A stretch of 64,000 nt of DNA. It comes from Apiotrichum sp. Y4204. Its lineage: Eukaryota; Basidiomycota; Tremellomycetes; Trichosporonales; Trichosporonaceae. A program made the translations under genes and the position numbers. Under the pieces are notes generated by a model. That model searched no databases and was not told the origin of the DNA. It worked only from the letters and a program-made list of their open reading frames with translations. This document shows, in pieces, positions 56,377-64,000 of the stretch. Position 1 is the stretch's first letter. Each line of letters starts with the position of its first letter. The stretch is taken from NCBI GenBank assembly GCA_025531455.1, contig JAMYHL010000043.1, forward strand, positions 124,001 through 188,000. The letters run 5' to 3'.

Positions 56377-57703
56377 TCAAGCTTTCACCTCGGCGTTGGC
56401 CTGGGCGCTAGCCTTTCCGCCAGCGCCGAGGTTCACAGAAGCAGCCGCCGAGGCGAACGCGCCAGGGAGGCCGGGCGCACCCTGCGCGCCGGCCTTGGGG
56501 AAGAAGGCAACGTCGGTAACCTGGTCAATGCCGTCATGCTCGGCGACGAGGGTCCACTCGTCCATCTGCTGTCCCGAGATGGCGTAGATCTCGAGACGCT
56601 TGTTGTTCATACCGGCGACGGCAATAAAGTTGCCATCAGGCGAGAGCTTCATGCCGCGGATGTGGTCGCATCCCGTCGGCATCTGCTTGAGGAGCTTGGG
56701 GGGCTGGCCTGCCTCGGCCGCAGACATGATCGCTACAGAGTCGCCCTTCGGCGCCTTATAGTCGGGGTGCTTCTTGGTAATTGCCACCTGGTTGCGGTTC
56801 GAGGCGTAGAGCGTGGGTGCCTTTGGATGCGCGACGATCTCGCCACCGCCAAGGAGGTCGGCGTACTGCTTAGCATCTTCGGGGACGATCGAGACGGGGA
56901 CGGCCTCGGCGCCGCTCACGAGCGCGGCGACGCCGTTGCCCATCTCGCCAATGACATAGACGCTCTTCCCGTCCGGGGTCGCGAGGTGGCGAGGACCCCA
57001 GCCCTGGGGCGTTTTGAACTCCTCCTCGAGGGTGAGCTGGTTGGCGCCGTACGCGAGACGCCACACCGAGTCGGAGCCAAGGTCCGCGACCCAGATCTTG
57101 CCGTCCGCCGTGCTGACCGAGCCGTGTGCGCGCGACATGTCCTGGTTCGGCTTGGGCGGTGTCTTACCCTCGTACGCGTACGGCAGCTGGACCCTCGCGT
57201 GGGTGGATGCCTCGCCGAGCGCGCCGTCCTCGCCAGTCGGGATGTGCAAAACCGCGCCGCCACCGTAGCAGACAAGCACGACGCCCGAGGCAATCTTGTG
57301 CACTGATAATCAGCAATTGTGATGTTTGGGATTGTCTCTACTCACTGTGTGTAGGGCCCTCGCAATCGACGGGAACCTTGTTGACGACCTCGGCGCCCTT
57401 GTCGTTGAGCTTGAGGGTGAGGGCGAGCTTGTCGTCCGAGATCGTGTGAAACATGCCGTTGGTGCCCGGCTCAACCCACGACGGGTTGAGCGGCATGTCA
57501 AAGGTCGTGCCGAGGGTAAGTGCCTTGCCATCAAAGCCGAGTGTCGTCATGTTGGTGGCAAAGTTACCGGTCACGAGCGTGTACGCGGCAGCAATGGCGT
57601 CGCCGACGGAGGGCGCGGGCGGCGCAACCGTGCCGGGGGAAGTCGTCGACGGGGTCGGGTTCATGGGCGCCTTGTTGACGCAGCGCTTGAATGGAAGGCG
57701 CAT
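56377..57703 (-). CDS. lactonase-type seven-bladed beta-propeller protein
   Basis: Exons 57703-57346 and 57302-56377 (427 aa). It resembles the 6-phosphogluconolactonase-like/carboxy-cis,cis-muconate cyclase family (lactonase fold). The evidence is repeated blade motifs such as PSWVEPGTNGMFHT, HGSVSTADGKIWVADLGSDSVWRL, GPRHLATPDGKSVYVIGEMGNGV, THLYASNR-like PTLYASNRNQVAI and CDHIRGMKLSPDGNFIAVAGMNNKRLEIYAI. Fungal members open lactones in aromatic catabolism or are of unknown activity; substrate undetermined. The C-terminus is an Ala/Gly-rich tail (ASVNLGAGGKASAQANAEVKA) not needed for the fold. There is no clear signal peptide, so it is probably cytosolic. The single 43-nt intron is canonical. 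Confidence 0.85.
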
Positions 57704-59655
57704 ACTGACGATGGGGATGTGGTTTAGGTGTTTGTGAGGGAGTGTGTGGATGAACGGAGGTGGCGTCCGGCGTCAGAGCTTGGAGAGCGAAGAAAAGTCA
57801 GAGAGTGACTGAATGAGAAGAAGAGCGAGACTGCGAGACTGTCAAAGTCTCGTGAAGAATAAAATAAAGAAGTGGTCGTGGCTGGCGAAGTTGGGGGACC
57901 AAGTCTGGGGTGTGTGGAAGAGGACACTTATATACCCTCGGACATTTGATGGAGAATGGAGAATGTATGGCTCAGGGCTGCGTTCTGGGGCGCTTGCTTC
58001 CTTCTGGATAAGCTTCGCGTTCGCGTGCATGGCAGCAGGAGCGTGTCAGTGTTAGCATGTCAGTCGTTTGTGTCAGATTGGCACAACAGTACAACAGTGG
58101 TGCTTTGAGTGATTGTGTCATGTGTGAGACTGACCGCGTTGCAACACGCGTTCCCCCCTCTCCCCCCTCCCTGTGCACATGGATCTCTTGCGCGTTTCAA
58201 AACTGTCCAACACATCCCTGGCGGTCAGTCGGCCGAACACACCTCCAACAATGGGGAACCACTATGCACGCAACTGCATGCATGTGTGTGCATGCTGCAC
58301 ACACATATGCACAAAGGATGCATGATCAGAAGCGCGCAAACGGGACGACAGGGTCCAAGGGAATGGTACAGATCGATCTTGTCGAGGACGATGGCGGATG
58401 GGGAATGTCACTCGCGACCCAGCATACAGCACACGACATACAACATACAGCATCATCATCCCGGATAATGGACCATGCTCCAGTGCAGAGAGTGCGTTGT
58501 CGCGTATGTGCATCGGCTGTTCGAAACTCGCTGCTCCTTGCTGTACTGCCATGCACTGCCGTGCCGTCAGGAGCAAAAGGGGGTAGTGAGCACCGCAATA
58601 CGCACAAACTTCACTGGTTCACAACTGGTCAGCCCTGATTCCCCCATACGCCGGCAGACCACAACCGCTAGCACAAGATGGCAAAAGTCTAGAGCGCACA
58701 CTCAAGTATCAGATCATCAGAATGTGTCTGGTACTTGCGGGCCCGAAGACTGCGTTTTGGTGTCTGAGATCTGACAAGGTCACCGCTTCATCTTCAATCG
58801 AGTCCACCTCGTTGCTCGGCCCTTATGTACACCTGGTGCCTTGCCCCTTTTCTGCAAAGTTGCGCGAGTTCAAAACCGCACCATGCCGTGAGAAACTCGT
58901 CATGAAGGTCAATACTGTGGGTGTGGTCAAGTGCACCGCTGGGGCGAGCAGACGACCTGTACAATACACTTCGTTTACCTCGCTCTTTTCTCGTAGGTAC
59001 AATTCGGAAACGTGCAATACAGTCAAACCATCTGCTACCGTTCATAAAGCCGCATCACACCATCTGCAAGCTGTTACTCCGCCCATACGTGTACCACTCT
59101 GGCCTGCCGGTGGGCACATGAGTGCGCCGGCGTCTCAAGCAGCGCGTGTGAGTGGTTTCGGCCCGATGTGGTCGCAGTCAAACGCCAAGGGTTAGAGGGT
59201 GTCGATACCATGTTGTCTCTTGCGGTTACGGTCTCGTCTACATGGCTCACTGATCCGCGCATCACCCTTTCTCGTCCTCCCCTTGTAATGCGGTGGCTAG
59301 AGTTGTCCCAGCGCGTGACCACGCGAGCTTCCCTGAACTGGCCGAAGTGGATACCTAGATCCGCTGCACTGGAGGACGCAGGTTAAACCTGGCATCATAG
59401 TCATAATCAGTCTTGTGTCACGCGTTTGAACACGACATCGGCTACATCCCAAGATGAAGTTAGCAATCCGGTAGGTCTGGAGCGGGTCTAACCACTGCCA
59501 ACAGAAGCCCTGTATCTGCTCCATGAGTGCAGTGTAGTGTACCTGTGGCTGGGGAGTGTACCGAGACTACTTCCACGTCAGTGGAACAGAAACAATACCC
59601 ATACATGACAAAAAATGAATCGCCTCTATGCGGGAGCGCAACACTCCAGCGACTA
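57704..59655. other. 2-kb intergenic region with TGCAT-rich segment
   Basis: Promoter of the lactonase-like gene and 3' flank of the ESF2-like gene. A segment at 58264-58325 is dense in TGCA words. No coding region is supported; open frames on both strands are short. Confidence 0.5.
58264..58325 (+). repeat. TGCAT/ATGCA motif cluster
   Basis: Within 62 bases the palindromic core TGCA occurs seven times, often as GTGCAT or TGCATG, mixed with GT/CA dinucleotides. It lies about 560-620 bases above the lactonase-like start. It could be a binding-site cluster or a decayed simple repeat. Confidence 0.5.
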
Positions 59656-60654
59656 TCAACCGAAAATGCTCCCCAACACGCTGTCCATGCCCTTGGCCTC
59701 AAGCCCATGGGCGCGGTCGACAACCTCCCGCTGGCGGTAGCTGCGCTTTCCCTTGTCGCCCTTGTCTCCCTTGTCGCTCTTGGCACTTGTGCGCGCGGGC
59801 TTTTCCGCCCCCTCGACCTCTGCCGCCTGCGCCTTCTCCTCGCGTTTCTTGAGGACACGCGCAAGCTCGACATTCTGGAGGTACGAGTTCTGCTCTGCCT
59901 TGGCACGCGTAATCTCCGCACGGAGACGAGACTGGTGCACATTGCGCTCGTACGCTGGCATTAGTGGGCGTGCTTGGCTGTGGAATCACGCAGCACTCAC
60001 CAACCTGCTCGCCGAGCATCTCCCACTTGAAGCCCGAGAGGTACTTCATCGTCCAGATGTCGTCGCGCCACCTGTTGTCAGAGGAAACTCAGGAGTTGTA
60101 CCGCTGCATCCTACAACTCACCGGTCGCCCTTCTTCCCGCCAATGGGCTGTGCGTTGAGCATGCCCGCGACCGTCTTCGCAATGTTCTTGTCCATAAACT
60201 CGACCCACGCCTCGTCAAAGTTTGCGCTCTGGTGCTTTTTCTGCTTCTCCTTGTGGGCGTTCGGGTTATACCCTGTCGGCGCTGAAGTAAGTAAAGATCC
60301 ACAGAGGTGAGTCTCACCGTCGCGGCGCTGCGCATACACGCGCCCAACATCGCCCCACTTGGCCATGAGGTGCCGCACCTTGTGCGGCGTCATGCCGGGC
60401 GGCAAGCGCGAGATGTACACGACGCCGACGGTCTTCTTCTTCTTCTTTTTCGGAACTCGGGTCGCGGCTGCCGACGCCTTAGTCTCCTCGTCGCCATCCG
60501 CCGGGACCGCAGCGTCCCCGTCGTCCTCTACCGCCTCGGCCTTTCGCTTCGCCTTCTTCTTCCCCCACTCCGCGCTGCCTGCCGCATCGTCCATTCCCAG
60601 AAGAGGAGGCAGCTTCGGCCTCGAGGGACCCGCTTCGGATGCGGGCTTCGGCAT
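59656..60654 (-). CDS. ESF2: Esf2/ABT1-family nucleolar RNA-binding protein
   Basis: Exons 60654-60318, 60281-60122, 60071-60001 and 59954-59656 (288 aa). In yeast Esf2 is an essential SSU processome factor that stimulates the Dbp8 helicase during 18S rRNA maturation. The N-terminus is acidic/basic with a poly-Lys nuclear signal ([11 protein letters not shown]). The RRM follows: [89 protein letters not shown] in pieces across exons. The C-terminal helix [22 protein letters not shown] is the family hallmark; a Lys/Asp-rich linker and [22 protein letters not shown] end the protein. Three introns are 36-50 nt. It shares a 285-base divergent promoter with GatC. Confidence 0.93.
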
Positions 60655-60939
60655 CGTGTCGTGCTGTGTTGTGATGTGGAGATGTGAAGTTGAGAACGTC
60701 GTGTTCGGAGGGCTTGTCATTCTCAAAACTCTTGCCACCCAAAAGTGACCAACTTTTGTGAACGCCAATCAAGACGGAAGTAATTTTCAGGTTCAAATCA
60801 ACGGACATTTTTTCATCTCCGTTCTCTGTGCTTTCTGGATCTGAAAAGTCGCTGTCGACTCCAACGACTTGAATGATGACGACGAGCACCTCCCAATCGA
60901 CGACCTGCAACAAGTATCACATTCGCAACCACAAACACA
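60655..60939. promoter_or_regulatory. 285-base bidirectional promoter, ESF2 / GatC
   Basis: The two start codons are only 285 bases apart on opposite strands, so regulatory sequence must be shared. No TATA box is evident, which fits housekeeping ribosome-biogenesis and mitochondrial-translation genes. Confidence 0.65.
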
Positions 60940-61404
60940 ATGAGTGTCGCTCGCCGTTCGGTCCTCACCATTCGTGGCATTTGCAGCACTGCCCAGCGCG
61001 CCTCGCACCTCAAGCCGTCGGTCCCAACAACACCCCTCGGTCTCCCAGTCTCGCCTCTACCCTCTCCAATCCCGTCCGTTCCGAGTACACAACTGGACCG
61101 CGCAACGCTGCACAAACTGTGCTCGCTTGCAGCCCTCAATCCGCCGCCCGAGGGATCCGACGCCGAAGCGGCCCTGCTCGCGGAACTGGGCGAGCTCGTC
61201 GGGCTGATGGATCTTGTAGGCTCGGTGCAGCTCGAAGGGGACGTCGGAAGCCTGCTGTCCGAGGGCGTTGGCGAGTTTGTTGTCGGACAGGAGCGGGAGA
61301 GAGCGCCGACCCCGGAAGGCGAGGAGGAGGGTCGCAAGCTGCTCGAATACGCTACCCGTCGCGTGGGCGATTACTACGGCGTGCGGAACGAGCCCAAGGC
61401 ATAA
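60940..61404 (+). CDS. mitochondrial Glu-tRNA(Gln) amidotransferase subunit C-like protein
   Basis: Intronless, 154 aa. The N-terminus (SVARRSVLTIRGICSTAQRAS) is Arg/Ser-rich without acids, a mitochondrial presequence. The GatC-like core starts at LDRATLHKLCSLAALNPPP and continues through LLAELGELVGLMDLVGSVQLE. The family's small subunit wraps around GatA in the complex that converts Glu-tRNA(Gln) to Gln-tRNA(Gln). The C-terminal part (EGEEEGRKLLEYATRRVGDYYGVRNE) resembles the end of fungal GatC homologues. Assignment rests on motif memory and position; the family is short and divergent. Confidence 0.8.
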   Translation: MSVARRSVLTIRGICSTAQRASHLKPSVPTTPLGLPVSPLPSPIPSVPSTQLDRATLHKLCSLAALNPPPEGSDAEAALLAELGELVGLMDLVGSVQLEGDVGSLLSEGVGEFVVGQERERAPTPEGEEEGRKLLEYATRRVGDYYGVRNEPKA

Positions 61405-64000
61405 GGCAGGAAGGCACCCGACATGACTCATCACAACACCGACCCGGGTCCCTTATCGCCATGCCCGATGGCCGCGGCCTCTTTTCACCCTGCGATCTAG
61501 ATCGCCTCGCAACACAGTGTGCATCTCCCTGTCGCCTGTCCTGACAGCGTGGTCGGCATTATTCGGTGAAGCTGGAGATCACAGCGATCGGTGCGGTACG
61601 AAGTCTCTACTGGCTTGCTCATACTGCTATCGTCATTCCGGACTAAATTCGTCTTATCGCACGTCACGTCGCGATCGCAGGCCGCGGTCATCGAGGCATC
61701 GGAAGTGACTTTTCTGTACATGATGGGGGCGAAGGATTAATTAGAAGGGTCGCCGCAAGGATGCGCTTTTGTTGTCGCTGTGCAAGCATGTCATCGTTTT
61801 CTATTCCGATTAGCCGCAGTATCCTCATCTGCAACAACCCAAGCGCAAGGTCGCCAGAAGCGTGCCAGCGTGCAAAAATGGCATTCTCGGAGGTGGCTGG
61901 GAGCGCCACTTTATCGTGAACAAGCTTCCTCCACGACGTCATCAATGGCCAAGGGCAGAAAAAAAAAAAGATAATTCAAAGCTCCAATGTTGTCCTGTGT
62001 TGATGGAGCCGCCATCCGCCGTCGCCGAGAGGCGTGCGCACGCCGCCGTCCCTGGCTCGGAAGTGTGTGGGTTCCAAGACAAGGCGCAGGAACGATATTA
62101 TGCACGTGCTCCAGGGTACCAGTGCCGCTGTACGGCACAGCAACACCTGATGCCAAGCGACTTGCAAGTATCCTAGGGCCGTAAAATCGGTTGACTTGGT
62201 GGTCTTTGCCGGCTTGAGCTGGTAAGCTAGAAGTGGCAGGCAGAGAGTCTCTTGGCGGCGACATGATAGGTTGATGCCGGAGGGGTGTAGAAAGGACATG
62301 ACGATCAGGTCCGTGAGGTCCGTTCCCGCAACTGACGGTGACGACTGACAGCATCGGGCGGTCCAGACGCAATCCGGTACCTGGCGGAGTGGTATCCACA
62401 ACTTTGTCGACGGTGTAGGCAGTGGGCAGACTCAGTTGCAAGTCAAGGTGCGAGTCCGCTGACCAGGAGAGCTCCGGAACGGGGGATGACGTGCGTGCTA
62501 TCGGCGGCGCCCATGACATCGCTGGCGGACCACCGACGAGTTGGGGACCGTAAGAAACCCTGGTACCGTCATGTTGGCGCCCCACCAAGCGTGGCAGCCA
62601 CAACCGCAGCGAAAACTAAATTAGCGACTGGGCCTACGTCGACTGACCGAGATGCACGATGTAGCTGAGAATGAGAAAGAGCCGAGCTGCAGCTCAGCTC
62701 GGCGCTGCACACCTTGCAACTAAAGCTTGTGCTCGGGGACCGACCGCCAGTGCTGACTGCCCACGGGCGCCGCACAGGTACAGAGTTGCGGAGCGCCGAG
62801 CGGGGAGCGGGTTAAGTCCTGACAGATGCAGCTGTGACTGCCTTATGCCTGCCTGATGCCGGGGGTCTGCGACCCGGTGGTCTGTGACCTCCGCCCAAGC
62901 ACTGTTGGCCTGTAACCCGAGTGGTGTCGCCAGGCTGATGTGCGTAGTATGGCGCAAGCATATGGGCAACAGCTATAAGAATTAATCGTGCTCGTCGCTG
63001 CTGGGCACGCAGTCCGCCGAGGTCCTCGGAATCCACCACTGAGCAACAGCGAGCACCGACTTGGTAACAACGGCAACCCGCTGCTTTCGGAGCCTACTAA
63101 AGGGTACTCTCTTGTTTTCCACTGCCTCGCTTTCTTCCCGTTCTCAATCAATACACGTCGTGCACGACCACGACAGGGGAGCTACAAGTACAAGTTGCGG
63201 CCCGTCGTCCCCGTGACACCATCCATTGGACAGACACTCCGAGCGCGGAAGCAATAGACAATCTTCGGCGCACCTTTGTTCAGTGATCTTGATCTTGCAC
63301 CGCAAAACCTGATACGACCGCGGCGGTACTCTACAGTGACGGCCGAGAGTCGTGCACCCCGACGACCGACCGGGCCTGCTTCACGTCAGGTGAACACGAC
63401 ACAATTGCGATATTGCGCGTCACTGGGTCGGAACACCCGTCGTGCAGTACGTCGTGCCACTTTGCATCTTGCCTTTGCATCTTGGCTTTTTCCTGGAACC
63501 AACCGTCGGAGTGCTCTCCCGCGTTGTGGCCGCCCTCCGTTCCATTGTTCCTTCGGACCGTGTGCCACCTGGTCCGTGCTATCCGTCATACCGGCCCGAA
63601 GCCAAGCCTTAGTTAGGCCCTGCATGGCTCCTGGTGGCCGTGCACATTCCCGTCCCGCTCAGCCACCACCCATCGAGATTGAACGATATTTTGCGCTTGT
63701 GGTTGTATTGCCCACAAAAAGCTGCTACAGACTTGACGGCCGCCGTGCCAAGCACAGGCAGATATCGCAGAAATCATCGCAGTGCAAAGATCGGATCTCA
63801 GTTGTCACCGCTGACGAAAAAAGCGGCGACCGAAAGCGCACGTACGCCGCGAGCTGCAGGCGACTTACGACACCCGCACGAGCGAACTCGAGCCAAGGAT
63901 TGCGGCCTTGGCTATACAATTGCAATCACCCAGAGCGCACAATCGCATCGCACGTTTCATCCCTGCATCAGCCCGATCGACTCCTATTCTCCCCCTCCGG
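61405..64000. other. 2.6-kb terminal region without supported genes
   Basis: No family-like protein is seen. The longest open frame (61911-62603, minus, 230 codons) starts at a TTG and looks compositionally random. An A-run of about 11 lies near 61960. A gene could begin beyond the window's right edge. Confidence 0.5.

Noticed and set aside
61911..62603. 230-codon open frame on the minus strand
   Set aside because: It begins at a TTG codon, has no recognisable domain, no splice-consistent partners, and composition unlike the strong third-position bias of real genes here.

Overview
This window looks like nuclear DNA of a basidiomycete yeast or filamentous relative, most likely Tremellomycetes and perhaps Trichosporonales. 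The coding regions are GC-rich with strong third-position C/G bias. Most genes are split by very short introns (about 31 to 60 nt) that begin GTGAGT/GTACGT and end with a CTNAC branch site close to the 3' AG. The gene content is fungal: Kre6/Skn1-type glucan synthesis protein, exo-1,3-beta-glucanase, PDR transporter, Dal5-type permease, Esf2 and GPI-anchored wall proteins. Placement at order level is inference; no rDNA or marker gene is present.

Layout. 0.6-9.2 kb, all minus strand: a WW-domain/glycine-zipper protein, a secreted beta-trefoil (ricin-B-like) lectin, an unknown PPxY protein, phosphoglycerate mutase, and an eight-exon allantoate-permease-like transporter with two micro-exons. 10.6-14.0 kb: a peroxisomal acyl-CoA oxidase (+) converging on a GH5 exo-beta-1,3-glucanase (-). 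14.0-21.1 kb: a gene-poor stretch holding one small sequon-rich GPI protein (18.1 kb) and a G-quadruplex motif (17.1 kb). 21.1-25.3 kb, minus: a mitochondrially targeted, membrane-anchored LEA/apolipoprotein-like repeat protein and a secreted Gln/Ser/Gly repeat protein. 28.4-34.2 kb, plus: a secreted DUF4874/DUF4832-type protein and a GPI-anchored GMC oxidoreductase. 34.6-36.8 kb, minus: a Kre6/Skn1 GH16 protein. 39.4-42.9 kb, plus: a single-chain BC-BCCP-CT acyl-CoA carboxylase. 43.0-47.9 kb, minus: a ten-exon PDR-type ABC transporter. 49.4-50.6 kb, minus: two neighbouring small secreted cysteine-rich proteins sharing one cysteine framework. 52.4-55.7 kb: a divergent mitochondrial-carrier-like protein (+) and an AAAP amino-acid permease (-). 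56.4-57.7 kb, minus: a beta-propeller lactonase-like protein. 59.7-61.4 kb: divergent ESF2/ABT1 and GatC genes.

The genes do not form one pathway cluster. Many products act at the cell surface or outside the cell (lectin, glucanase, Kre6, GPI proteins, GMC oxidoreductase, repeat protein, cysteine-rich peptides). Others are transporters (Dal5-like, PDR, AAAP, carrier) or acyl-CoA enzymes (oxidase, carboxylase). The most novel items are the cysteine-rich pair, one of which has a propeptide built entirely of X-Ala/X-Pro dipeptides, the LEA-like mitochondrial protein, the WW/glycine-zipper fusion and the single-chain carboxylase.

Exon boundaries were worked out by hand from splice consensus, reading-frame closure and protein continuity. 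In every split model the summed exon length is a multiple of three.
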